Part shown: positions 18,303 to 25,739 of the stretch, one piece after another
How positions within the stretch are numbered: the stretch's first letter is position 1
How the letters are laid out: each line of letters starts with the position of its first letter
DNA from: Microbacterium atlanticum
GTDB lineage: Bacteria > Actinomycetota > Actinomycetes > Actinomycetales > Microbacteriaceae
Length of the DNA stretch: 64,000 nucleotides
NCBI RefSeq assembly: GCF_015277815.1
Contig: NZ_CP063813.1
Span: 2,914,001-2,978,000, forward strand
Direction of reading: 5' to 3'
Position numbers and translations under genes: made by a program
The notes under the pieces: generated by a model
What the model was told of the DNA's origin: nothing
The model's database searches: none
Seen by the model: the letters and a program-made list of their open reading frames with translations, nothing else

Positions 18303-19301
18303 TCAGAGATCGAGCACGAGCAGTGGGCATGCCGCCCGCGAGACGCACACCATCATGCAGTCGTTGCGCCCCTGCTCCTCCTTGGTCAGGACCGAGTCCC
18401 GGTGGTCGACCTCGCCCTCCAGCACCGGCGTCTCGCACGTGCCGCAGGTTCCCTCGCCGCACGACGACAGGATGTGGATGCCGGCCTCGCCGAGAGTTTC
18501 GAGCACACTCTTGTCGGCGGGGACCGTGATCCGCTCGCCCGTGCTCGAGATCTCGACATCGAACGCCACGTCGGCGGCCCGCTCCACCACCTTCGGCGCG
18601 AACCGCTCGAGATGCAGGGCGCCCGTCGGCCAGGTGGCATCGCAGATCGTCTCCACCGCCGCCAGGAGCGGCTCCGGTCCGCAGGTGTACACCACGGTGT
18701 CGGCATCGGGGCCACCCAGCACCTCGGGCAGGTTGATGATGCCGTGGGTGTCTTGAGGCCACAGCGATACACGCTCGCCGAACGCCGCGAACTCCTCGCG
18801 CAATGCCATCGAGTCGAGCGTGCGGCCTCCGTACACGAGCTTCCATGGCTTGCCTCTGCGCTCGACCTCGCGCGCCATCGCCGCGATCGGCGTGATCCCG
18901 ATACCGCCGGCGATGAACAGATACGAGTCGGCGTCGACCAGCGCGAAGTGGTTGCGCGGCCCTCGGATCGTCAACCGGTCGCCGACATGCACGGAATCGT
19001 GCACGTACCGCGAACCGCCGCGACTCGCCGGGGCGTTGAGCACGCCGATCGTCAATGAGGAGCGGTCTGCGGGATCGCCGCACAGCGAGTACTGACGGAC
19101 GATGCCGTTGCCGAGCTCGACGTCGATATGAGCGCCGGGCTGCCATGCGGGCATCTCGCCTCCGTCCACCGCGGCGAAGGTGATGAAGACGACGTCGGCG
19201 GCAGCATCCGTCCGCGCCAGGACGACCGCGTCGATCACCGCCTCCTCCTCGATCGCCTCGGCGGGGGCGTGCTCGGTCAGCACTCCAGTGTGATTCGACA
19301 T
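18303..19301 (-). CDS. PDR/VanB-type ferredoxin oxidoreductase (flavin + C-terminal [2Fe-2S]), P450 electron donor
   Basis: 332 residues from ATG 19301. The order is flavin-binding barrel (RQYSLCGDP, the RxYSL flavin motif, near residue 68), NAD domain (FIAGGIGITPIAAMAREVE near 132 and VYTCGPEPLLAAV near 212), then a plant-type ferredoxin domain with Cys in SSCGEGTCGTCETPVLEG and a fourth Cys in DCMMVCVSRA. That is the phthalate dioxygenase reductase / VanB layout. It is 25 bp downstream of the P450, so it most likely delivers NAD(P)H electrons to it in a two-component system. Length is typical (about 320). Confidence 0.9.
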   Translation of the reverse strand: MSNHTGVLTEHAPAEAIEEEAVIDAVVLARTDAAADVVFITFAAVDGGEMPAWQPGAHIDVELGNGIVRQYSLCGDPADRSSLTIGVLNAPASRGGSRYVHDSVHVGDRLTIRGPRNHFALVDADSYLFIAGGIGITPIAAMAREVERRGKPWKLVYGGRTLDSMALREEFAAFGERVSLWPQDTHGIINLPEVLGGPDADTVVYTCGPEPLLAAVETICDATWPTGALHLERFAPKVVERAADVAFDVEISSTGERITVPADKSVLETLGEAGIHILSSCGEGTCGTCETPVLEGEVDHRDSVLTKEEQGRNDCMMVCVSRAACPLLVLDL

Positions 19302-19326
19302 GATGTGGTTCTCCTTCTCTGCGCGG

Positions 19327-20562
19327 TCAGGCGAAGCGCACCGGCACGCTGTCGAACACGTAGGCGTTCGGCGTGGTGATATAGCGATGCGGCTCACCGG
19401 CCAATTCGAAGATGGACTTGCGGGCGACGAGCTGTTCGAGGGCGACGGTGGTCTCGAGGCGGGCAAGCGGGTTGCCGAGGCATCCGTGCAGGCCCTCGCC
19501 GAATCCGAGGTGCGGCTTGGGCGTGCGGAGGATGTCGAACTTCTCGGCGTCCTCGAACACCGTCTCGTCACGGTTGGCCGAGCCAAGGATGAGGAAGACG
19601 CGCTTGCCCTCGGGGATCTCGACGCCGTCGAACTCGACGGGCCGCACGGTGGTGCGCGCGGTGACCTGGAAGATCGTGCGGTAGCGCAGGGATTCCTCCA
19701 CAGCGCGAGGGATGAGCTTCGGGTCGTCGTGAAGCGCCCGCTGTTGCTCGGGGTGGCGGCCGAGCTGCTCGAACAGCGTCGACATCGTGCCGGCGGTCGT
19801 CTCAACGCCACCGAGGTACATGGCGAAGGCCAGGCCCGTTGCTTCGGCGGCGAAGTCGATCTCGTCGCCGGCGATCGGCACGCCGTCGATCTCGGCCTGC
19901 ACGATCGCGGTCAGCACGTCCTCGCGGGGATTCGCTCGACGCTCGCGAAGCAGGTGCGCCAGGTACTCGCGCAGCTCCTGCGACGACTCCCTGGCCCAGG
20001 GCGTGAGCTCTTGCGATCCGATCTCGCGGTGCTTGATGCCGTGCGTCCACTGCACGAACTTCTCGCGTATCTCACCCTCGGGCATGCCCAGGAAGTTGTA
20101 GAACACCTCGAACGGGATCGGCCACGCGAAGTCCGCGGAGATGTCGATCTCGCGCCTGTCGCCGAAGGAGTCGATCAGGGTGTCGCACACCTGACGCACC
20201 TCGTCCGTCAAAGCCCGGATGCTGCGCGGCATGAACGACCGCTGCACAGCGGCGCGCAGCTGATCATGCCGCGGATTGTCGATGTTGGGCAGCATGCCGG
20301 GGAAGCTGCTCTGCTCCTGCTCGAAGTCGTCGATGTCGACGCCCTGGAAGTTGAGCAGGTCTTCATGGTTCTTGAGGGCTGCCCGCACATCGGCGAACCG
20401 GCTCAGCGCGTAGAAGTCCCACTTCTCGTTGTAGTAGACCGGGGCCTCGCGACGGAGTCGCTCGTACGAGGCGAAGGGGTCCGCCTGGAACTCCGCGGTG
20501 AACGGGTCGTAGATCGGGTCGTACTCGGCCTCGACGTACGGCTTCTCGATGCTCATCGCCAT
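19327..20562 (-). CDS. Cytochrome P450
   Basis: 411 residues from ATG 20562 (AAGGAAG 8 nt upstream). All P450 landmarks are seen: I-helix YLGGVETTAGT near residue 250, ExxR in EESLRYR near 288, and heme loop FGEGLHGCLGNPLA with the thiolate Cys near 360. Soluble class, no membrane anchor. It has no ferredoxin gene of its own but is followed by a PDR-type reductase. Under a LacI-type double operator. Not assignable to a CYP family by eye. Context (inositol island, SMP-30-like gene, sugar-type LacI) suggests an oxygenated or O-methylated sugar, cyclitol or plant aromatic as substrate; that is inference. Confidence 0.93.
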   Translation of the reverse strand: MAMSIEKPYVEAEYDPIYDPFTAEFQADPFASYERLRREAPVYYNEKWDFYALSRFADVRAALKNHEDLLNFQGVDIDDFEQEQSSFPGMLPNIDNPRHDQLRAAVQRSFMPRSIRALTDEVRQVCDTLIDSFGDRREIDISADFAWPIPFEVFYNFLGMPEGEIREKFVQWTHGIKHREIGSQELTPWARESSQELREYLAHLLRERRANPREDVLTAIVQAEIDGVPIAGDEIDFAAEATGLAFAMYLGGVETTAGTMSTLFEQLGRHPEQQRALHDDPKLIPRAVEESLRYRTIFQVTARTTVRPVEFDGVEIPEGKRVFLILGSANRDETVFEDAEKFDILRTPKPHLGFGEGLHGCLGNPLARLETTVALEQLVARKSIFELAGEPHRYITTPNAYVFDSVPVRFA

Positions 20563-20584
20563 CGACGTCACTTCCTTCTTCGGA

Positions 20585-20640
20585 ACAGTATTGGCGCGCG
20601 CCAACATCAGAACAGTAGCGCGCGCCAACATCCGCGTCAA
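20585..20640 (-). promoter_or_regulatory. P450 promoter with duplicated LacI-type operators
   Basis: Minus strand TTGACG (20635-20640) - 17 bp - TACTGT (20612-20617). Operator A, TTGGCGCGCGCTAC (20615-20628), lies in the spacer against -10. Operator B, TTGGCGCGCGCCAA (20591-20604), is a perfect 14-bp palindrome 24 bp downstream and is followed by a second TACTGT (20585-20590). The whole GATGTTGGCGCGCGC...TACTGTTC block is tandemly duplicated. Confidence 0.8.
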
Positions 20641-20668
20641 GCACGTCGCGATCTCCCCCGCGACAGCA

Positions 20669-20700
20669 GTGCGCCCGACCGCCGGAGCGGTCGGGCGCAC
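20669..20700 (-). terminator. Terminator after the SMP-30-like gene
   Basis: GTGCGCCCGACCG (20669-20681) pairs with 20688-20700 (13-bp stem, 6-nt loop), 20 bp after the stop at 20721 and upstream of the P450 promoter. Confidence 0.8.
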
Positions 20701-20720
20701 GGGGTCCGAGTCGGTCGATG

Positions 20721-21695
20721 CTATGGAGTCACACGCACGAGACGCCCGCCGATGAGCCACTCGGTGAGCACGAGATCCCCTTCGTGAGCGGCGATGCCGT
20801 GCGGGCTGTTGAAGGTGGCAGGCACGAGATCCGGTGCGAAAAGCGCCTCGCCGTCCTCGCCCAGTCGGTTCGGCCAACCGGCCCCCTCGTGCGAGCGGAC
20901 ACGCCGCGGTTCGAGGCGCCGCACGAAGCTGTCCTCGCGGTCGAACTGGGCGACCCCGCCGAACAGCTCGGTGACGAACAGGTCCTCGCCGAGCAGCGCG
21001 AAAGAGGACGGACTGTCGAGCTGGTCTTCGCCGAAGACCGAGACCGCGCGGCCGTCCTGGTCCAGGACGACGATGCGATGGTTCGACCGATCCGCGACGA
21101 GGGCGCGCAGTTCGTCTCCGCGTCGGCGCAGGACGATGCCGTGCGGACATGAGAACCTCGCGCCGGTCTCGGAGCCGTCGTACGTGCCGAGCAGCGTGCC
21201 ATCAGACGCGTAGCGGTGCACGAGGTCAGCGCCGTACCCGTCGGCCACCCACACCTCGTCAGTGCCGCCCTGTCCGCGGTCCACATCGATCGACGTCGGC
21301 CGCCAGCACGCCTCGCTGTAGACCGGCAGGTCCGGCTGGGCGAGTTCGACCACGATCCGGCCGTCGGCCACGGCGAGCAGCACCGCACGCCCCTGCTTCC
21401 ATTCCGCCTCGTAGTGCGCGTCCTCTCCGGGCAGCATCCGGTACCCCGGGTCGGCGACGGCGAGCACGCCGTCATCTGAGGTTCGGGCAATCCCGTGAAG
21501 CTCGGTGAGAGCCGTGGGCACCTCACGGGTGGCCCCCTCGGGGTCGATCACGAGAAGGGCACGACCTTGCGGGTGCGCACAGTAGATCGTTCCGTCGGGG
21601 GTGATGGCGATGCCGGAGTGCATCCAGCCGTCCGAACGCGGTAGACGGTCGCTGAGGTCCTGCCAGCGGGAAATGGGGGCGACGTCACGCGTCAT
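20721..21695 (-). CDS. SMP-30/NHL-repeat beta-propeller protein (gluconolactonase-like)
   Basis: 324 residues from ATG 21695 (GAGGAGAG RBS). Repeated blades of the pattern GIAITPDGTIYCAHPQGRALLVIDPEG, LHGIARTSDDGVLAVADPG, PTSIDVDRGQGGTDEVWVADGYGADLVHRYASDGT, CPHGIVLRRRGDELRALVADRSNHRIVVLDQDG and a final FNSPHGIAAHEGDLVLTEW indicate a six-bladed propeller. No signal peptide. This fold includes lactonases, so hydrolysis of a lactone produced downstream of the P450 or a dehydrogenase is possible, but binding without catalysis cannot be excluded. Follows the DUF2470 gene by 29 bp in one operon. Confidence 0.75.
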   Translation of the reverse strand: MTRDVAPISRWQDLSDRLPRSDGWMHSGIAITPDGTIYCAHPQGRALLVIDPEGATREVPTALTELHGIARTSDDGVLAVADPGYRMLPGEDAHYEAEWKQGRAVLLAVADGRIVVELAQPDLPVYSEACWRPTSIDVDRGQGGTDEVWVADGYGADLVHRYASDGTLLGTYDGSETGARFSCPHGIVLRRRGDELRALVADRSNHRIVVLDQDGRAVSVFGEDQLDSPSSFALLGEDLFVTELFGGVAQFDREDSFVRRLEPRRVRSHEGAGWPNRLGEDGEALFAPDLVPATFNSPHGIAAHEGDLVLTEWLIGGRLVRVTP

Positions 21696-21724
21696 ATCTC
21701 TCCTCGAATGAGTCTGCGGCCCGA

Positions 21725-22003
21725 TCAGGACCGACCGAACCGCGCCTCCTCCTGCATCTCCTGCAGGTGGCGTCGGATGTCTTCGCGAGCGCTGAGTGGC
21801 GCGGGCCACGGGATGTCGACGTCCTGGCGCGCGCCGCCGGCGTCGATGACGGCCAGCGTCAGGACAGCGCCGGACATGCCCACGATCCTGGCCGACCGAG
21901 CGGAAGCGCCGTGCGCCACGGCAATCTCGGCGAGGGCGTCCTGGTGGGTCTCATTCATGTAGTCGGCGATGAACGCCACGACGTCGTCGGGAGGTTCGAA
22001 CAC
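21725..22003 (-). CDS. DUF2470 domain protein
   Basis: 92 residues from GTG 22003, chosen for the GGAG 6 nt upstream; the longer open frame to 22114 would run through the operator and lacks a start. The sequence DDVVAFIADYMNETHQDALAEIAVAHG, an ARIVGM segment and a C-terminal REDIRRHLQEMQEEAR helix match DUF2470, normally the C-terminal domain of HugZ-like heme-utilisation flavoproteins. Here it is a stand-alone domain. Placed first in an operon with the SMP-30-like gene and under the same type of operator as the P450, so a link to the heme protein is tempting but unproven. Confidence 0.75.
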   Translation of the reverse strand: MFEPPDDVVAFIADYMNETHQDALAEIAVAHGASARSARIVGMSGAVLTLAVIDAGGARQDVDIPWPAPLSAREDIRRHLQEMQEEARFGRS

Positions 22004-22037
22004 GATCTGCTCCAGGTCTTCGGTCGCGGACCCGACG

Positions 22038-22054
22038 ATAGTAGCGCGCGCTAA
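22038..22054 (-). promoter_or_regulatory. Operator/-10 region of the DUF2470-SMP-30 operon
   Basis: TTAGCGCGCGCTAC (22041-22054) contains the perfect palindrome TAGCGCGCGCTA and abuts TACTAT (22038-22043, minus strand). This is the same operator-then-minus-10 arrangement as at the P450 promoter. No good -35 is visible 17 bp upstream. Confidence 0.7.
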
Positions 22055-22067
22055 GGGTTGGCGCCAC

Positions 22068-23090
22068 TCAAGAAGCGGGCACCAGGAACCGGCTCGAGGA
22101 GGTCCGCACCACAAGCCGGGGCGTCACGGTCTCCACGACGGCCGGACGGTCCGGGTCGTCGATCCGCTCGAGGAGCAGCGTCGCCGCCTGCGAAGCGATC
22201 GTCCTCGCGTGCTGGTCGACCGAGGTCAGCCCGACGCCGGGATAGCCCGCGGCGCGGGTGTTGTCATAGCCGACCACTGCGAGATCTTCCGGCACACGGA
22301 TCCGCTCGCGATGAGCGCATGCGAGCACGCCGAAAGCGGCGGCATCGTTGTAGCACACCACGGCCGTCGGAAGTCGGTCGGCGCGGCGCATCGCCAGCAG
22401 CGCCTTCGTACCGCCGGACTCGGTGGCATCCGCCTGCTCGAACCTCGCCGGATGTCCCGCCGCCTCCATTGCCGCGCGATAGCCGGCCGCGCGCGCTGCG
22501 CCCTGGCGCGTCTCGGGACCGGTCAGGAAGGCGATGTCGCGATGTCCCTGGCTCAGAAGGTGATCTGTCGCGGCGCGCGCCCCCGCGAAGTCGTCACCGT
22601 GCACCGCGTCCACGTGCGGAAGGCCGGTCGCCTCGCCCAGCGTCACGGCCGGGGTACCCGCGAGCACACGTCCGAGATCGTCACTGCCTGCGACGTGGGT
22701 GGCGATCAGAATGCCGTCCACCCGCAGGCCGACCAGCGATTCCAGGCCGGTGACGCCACGCTCGTCTCGCCGGGGCCCGGTCGCGAGCAGCAGCTGATAG
22801 CCTGCCGGCTCCACCACATCGGCGACGCCGTCCGTGAAGTCCGCATACACCTGGTTGTGAATGTCGAGCACAGCGAGGCCTATCGAGTAGGTGCGCCGCC
22901 CTGCCAGACTGGCGGCGAGGTTGTTGCGCCGGTATCCGAGCCGCTCGGCCGCATCCAGCACGAGAGCGCGCTTCTCCGGGGCGACATACCCGACATCGCG
23001 AATGACGAGCGAGACGAGCTGTCGCGACACACCCGCCTCCCGCGCGACGTCCGTCATGGTCACCGTTCGCCGCACGTTAGCGCCTTCCAT
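22068..23090 (-). CDS. LacI-family transcriptional regulator
   Basis: 340 residues. N-terminal helix-turn-helix VTMTDVAREAGVSRQLVSLVIRDVGYVAPEKRALVLDAAERLGYRRNNLAASLAGRRT with hinge, then a periplasmic-binding-type effector domain: SIGLAVLDIHNQVYADFTDGVADVVEPAGYQLLLATG, GLRVDGILIATHVAG, VHGDDFAGARAATDHLLSQGHRDIAFLTGP, VVCYNDAAAFGVLACAHRERIRVPEDLAVVGYDN, LTSVDQHARTIASQAATLLLERID. The recognition helix has Arg-Gln-Leu-Val-Ser instead of the usual SxxTVS. The two promoters with GCGCGCGC palindromes lie immediately downstream, so they are the likely targets; the effector is probably a sugar or cyclitol. Confidence 0.9.
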   Translation of the reverse strand: MEGANVRRTVTMTDVAREAGVSRQLVSLVIRDVGYVAPEKRALVLDAAERLGYRRNNLAASLAGRRTYSIGLAVLDIHNQVYADFTDGVADVVEPAGYQLLLATGPRRDERGVTGLESLVGLRVDGILIATHVAGSDDLGRVLAGTPAVTLGEATGLPHVDAVHGDDFAGARAATDHLLSQGHRDIAFLTGPETRQGAARAAGYRAAMEAAGHPARFEQADATESGGTKALLAMRRADRLPTAVVCYNDAAAFGVLACAHRERIRVPEDLAVVGYDNTRAAGYPGVGLTSVDQHARTIASQAATLLLERIDDPDRPAVVETVTPRLVVRTSSSRFLVPAS

Positions 23091-23146
23091 ACCCGAAACC
23101 TAACCCAGGCCACTCTCGCGATCGATCGACGCGCCCGCACAGCGAC

Positions 23147-23184
23147 CTGACATAGTAGTATCTCTATACTATTGTCAAGACAAT
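23147..23184 (+). promoter_or_regulatory. gntR promoter and autoregulatory operators
   Basis: CTGACA (23147-23152) - 17 bp - TATTGT (23170-23175). The spacer carries ATAGTA-N9-TACTAT (23152-23172), containing GTAGTATCT (23155-23163), a weaker copy of the regulon motif. Overlapping -10 is the perfect palindrome ATTGTC-AA-GACAAT (23171-23184), the sort of site GntR proteins bind. Autoregulation is inferred. Confidence 0.7.
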
Positions 23185-23211
23185 AGGAAATATGACGAAC
23201 GGGGCGACGGC

Positions 23212-23973
23212 ATGGCTCAAGAGGAGCATCTGCTCCCCACTGATTTCTTCCTCAAGGTGGACCGCTCCAGCCCGGTGCCGCTCTACTACCAGATTGCGAC
23301 CGTCTTGGAGGAGGCGATACACGACGGACGACTACCCGCGGGCGCAAGGCTCGAGAACGAGATCTCCGTCGGCCAGCGTTTCGGGTTCTCGCGGCCGACC
23401 GTGCGACGTGCGATACAGGAACTCGTCGACAAGGGGCTCTTCGTGCGTCGACGGGGCATCGGCACTCAGGTCGTGCATGGCCAGATCAGCCGCAAGGTCG
23501 AGTTGACCAGCCTGTATGAGGACCTCAGCCAAAGCAACCAAAAGCCGACGACTCGCGTCATCCGATACGAGGTCGCGCAAGCGGACGAAGCCACCGCCGA
23601 TGCGCTCGGCGTTCCCGTCGGCGACAAGGTTCTGCATGTCACTCGCCTTCGTTCGGCCGACGGCGTTCCCATCGCCGTCCTGGACAACACTCTGCCGCGC
23701 GACTTCACCGATTTCACTGCCGAACAGCTCGAGCAATTCGGGCTCTACCAGCTGATGCGTAACCGCGGCGTCACGATGCGGGTCGCGAAGCAGCGCATCA
23801 GCGCTCGTTCCGCTACTTCTCTCGAAAGCGAACTGCTGGGTATACCTCACGGTGGCGCAGTGCTGACGATGTCGCGGACGGCCTTCGATAACTCGGGACG
23901 GGCAGTGGAGTTCGGGCAGCATTGCTACTCACCCGAGAGCTACTCGTTCGAGATGACGCTCGTCGACAAGTAG
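23212..23973 (+). CDS. GntR-family regulator, HutC/UTRA subfamily (candidate inositol regulator)
   Basis: 253 residues, ATG 23212 with a weak GGGGCGA RBS. N-terminal winged helix: SPVPLYYQIATVLEEAIHDGRLPAGARLENEISVGQRFGFSRPTVRRAIQELVDKGLFVRRRGIGTQVV. A UTRA effector domain follows from about residue 90 (TSLYEDLSQSNQKPTTRV to the C-terminal YSFEMTLVDK). Corynebacterium IolR is also a GntR protein of this kind, and this gene lies in the inositol region with a copy of the shared motif at its own promoter. I infer it as the iol regulator. Codon use is a little less GC-biased than neighbours. Confidence 0.85.
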   Translation: MAQEEHLLPTDFFLKVDRSSPVPLYYQIATVLEEAIHDGRLPAGARLENEISVGQRFGFSRPTVRRAIQELVDKGLFVRRRGIGTQVVHGQISRKVELTSLYEDLSQSNQKPTTRVIRYEVAQADEATADALGVPVGDKVLHVTRLRSADGVPIAVLDNTLPRDFTDFTAEQLEQFGLYQLMRNRGVTMRVAKQRISARSATSLESELLGIPHGGAVLTMSRTAFDNSGRAVEFGQHCYSPESYSFEMTLVDK

Positions 23974-24057
23974 TCGGACGGGGTCTATCCCACGCGAGGA
24001 TTCACATCCGGGTCGCTCACCTTGCAGCCTCGCCTAACAGCATCGGATGCTGGTCGA

Positions 24058-25620
24058 TCAGTGGTGGTGCTGCTCGGTGATGCTGAACTGGCCGGGCACG
24101 AGGAGGCGCACCGCGCCGGCGGCGACGAGCAGAACGATCGCGCCGATGAGCGAGGCCTGGCCCAGCGCGTCAGCGAACGCCACGGCCGCCTGATCACCCA
24201 ATGCGGTGATGCCGGTCTCGGCGGCAACGATCTGCGCCCCTGCAATCGATTCCTCGACCTGCGAGATCTGGTCGGGAGTGAGGCCCTGGGGCAGGAACGC
24301 GTCGACGTCGACGGGAGTGCGGTACGCCGCGAGGGAGATGCTTCCCAGCAGCGCGACACCGAGCACATTCCCGAGGTCGTACATCGACTCCTCGATGGCC
24401 GCGGCGTTACCCGCCTTGGCTGCGGGCGTGCTCCCCATGATCACGGCGGATGCGATTGCGAGTGCCCCGGTGCCTGCGCCGACCAGCGCGAGTGGGCCGA
24501 CGAGTTGCCAGTACGACGTCACGCCTCCGGTGAGGAAGATCCAGAGCAGTCCGGCGCCGGCGACGGCCAGACCAGCGGCCAGGGCGTTGCGCGTGCCAAG
24601 GACGCGGGCGAGAGCCGGGGCGAACGGACCGACGATCAGCGACCCGATCGCCATCGGCAGGAGGGCGACCCCCGCGAGCATCGGGCTGAACCCCGCGACG
24701 CTCTGCAGCCACTGGGCCACGAGCAACAGCATTCCCGCCATCGCAACGCTGGCGGTGAAAGCGGCGATCGCGCCGGCCGTGAGGGGCCTACTGCGGAACA
24801 ACCGGACGTCGAGCAGCGGATCGGGCCGCCGGAGGCACCGCAGCACGAACAGACCCATCAGCGCGAGGCCCGCGGCGATCAAAGCCCACGACCCCAGATC
24901 CGCCCACGCGCTCTTCGCGGCTTCCTTGATGCCCCAAACGATGGCGACCATGCCCGCCATCGCCAGGAGCGTGGCGAGGAAGTCCCACCGGGGAGGGTTC
25001 GGATCGCGGGACTCGGGCAGCAGGAGGGCACCGGCGATCAGTGCGATCGCGACGAAGGGCACGTTGATGAGGAACGCGGAGTGCCACGAGAAGAACTGCA
25101 GCAGAGCGCCGCCGAGCACGGGGCCGATGATCCCGCCGAGGCTGGCGACCACAGCCCAGATCGCGAGCGCCCGAGCCCGCTCCGCAGCATCCGGGAAGAT
25201 GCTGCGGATCATCGACAGCGTGGTCGGCATGATCATCGCGCCACCGGCGCCCAGAAGGACCCGCAGCGCGATCACGGACGACGGGCTGTCGGCGAAGAGC
25301 ACCAGCACCGAGACGACGCCGAAGATCACGAATCCCGCCAGCAGGATCTTCTTGCGACCCCAGCGATCAGCCAGCGCGCTCATCGGGATCAGCAGTCCGG
25401 CGAGGACGAGCGAGTAGGCGTCGACGATCCACAGCTGCTCGGTCGCCGTCGGTTTGAGCTCGGCAGTGAGCGCCGGCAGCGCGAGGATCAGGATCGTCAT
25501 GTCCATCATGACGACCAGCAGGCTGCCAGTGAGGACCACGAGCGCCAGCCAACGCTGGCGGGAGGTGAGCGTGCGCGACGTCCCGGGCAGGGACGTTGCG
25601 GCGGTGTGCATCTCGGCCAT
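24058..25620 (-). CDS. MFS drug/H+ antiporter, DHA2 (14-TM) family
   Basis: 520 residues from ATG 25620, with GGAG 7 nt upstream. About fourteen hydrophobic segments; motif A-like ADRWGRKKILLAGF after TM2, a TM1 region LVVMMDMTILILALPAL (DHA2 motif D), LLGAGGAMIMPTTLSMIRSIFPDAAERARALAIWA and motif C-like GGIIGPVLGGALLQFFSWHSAFLINVP. Similar to QacA/SmvA/LfrA-type exporters of cationic dyes and antiseptics. The C-terminus ends in three His. Divergent from the TetR gene with an operator in the shared region, so it is probably repressed by it. Unrelated to inositol as far as can be seen. Confidence 0.9.
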   Translation of the reverse strand: MAEMHTAATSLPGTSRTLTSRQRWLALVVLTGSLLVVMMDMTILILALPALTAELKPTATEQLWIVDAYSLVLAGLLIPMSALADRWGRKKILLAGFVIFGVVSVLVLFADSPSSVIALRVLLGAGGAMIMPTTLSMIRSIFPDAAERARALAIWAVVASLGGIIGPVLGGALLQFFSWHSAFLINVPFVAIALIAGALLLPESRDPNPPRWDFLATLLAMAGMVAIVWGIKEAAKSAWADLGSWALIAAGLALMGLFVLRCLRRPDPLLDVRLFRSRPLTAGAIAAFTASVAMAGMLLLVAQWLQSVAGFSPMLAGVALLPMAIGSLIVGPFAPALARVLGTRNALAAGLAVAGAGLLWIFLTGGVTSYWQLVGPLALVGAGTGALAIASAVIMGSTPAAKAGNAAAIEESMYDLGNVLGVALLGSISLAAYRTPVDVDAFLPQGLTPDQISQVEESIAGAQIVAAETGITALGDQAAVAFADALGQASLIGAIVLLVAAGAVRLLVPGQFSITEQHHH

Positions 25621-25662
25621 AGAAGAACTCCGGGTTCGGCAGGTGGCGTCGCGCGAGGGCGA

Positions 25663-25691
25663 AAGATAAATGAGACATAAGTGTCTCACAA
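25663..25691 (-). promoter_or_regulatory. MFS exporter promoter with TetR operator
   Basis: Minus strand TTGTGA (25686-25691) - 17 bp - TATCTT (25663-25668). The spacer holds the perfect inverted repeat TGAGACA-TAAG-TGTCTCA (25671-25688). A half site ATGTCTC recurs about 25702-25708, on the side of the tetR gene. Confidence 0.7.
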
Positions 25692-25739
25692 AAGAGCAGC
25701 TATGTCTCGTAAACGCGCCTTCCTGTACGATCGGCATCC

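Noticed and set aside
18303..20562. Canonical three-component P450 system
   Set aside because: No separate ferredoxin gene; the reductase carries its own [2Fe-2S] domain.
24022..25680. Plus-strand long frame opposite the MFS exporter
   Set aside because: Composition is that of an antisense frame (Arg/Gln/Asp-rich, no fold); the exporter has fourteen TM segments and conserved motifs.
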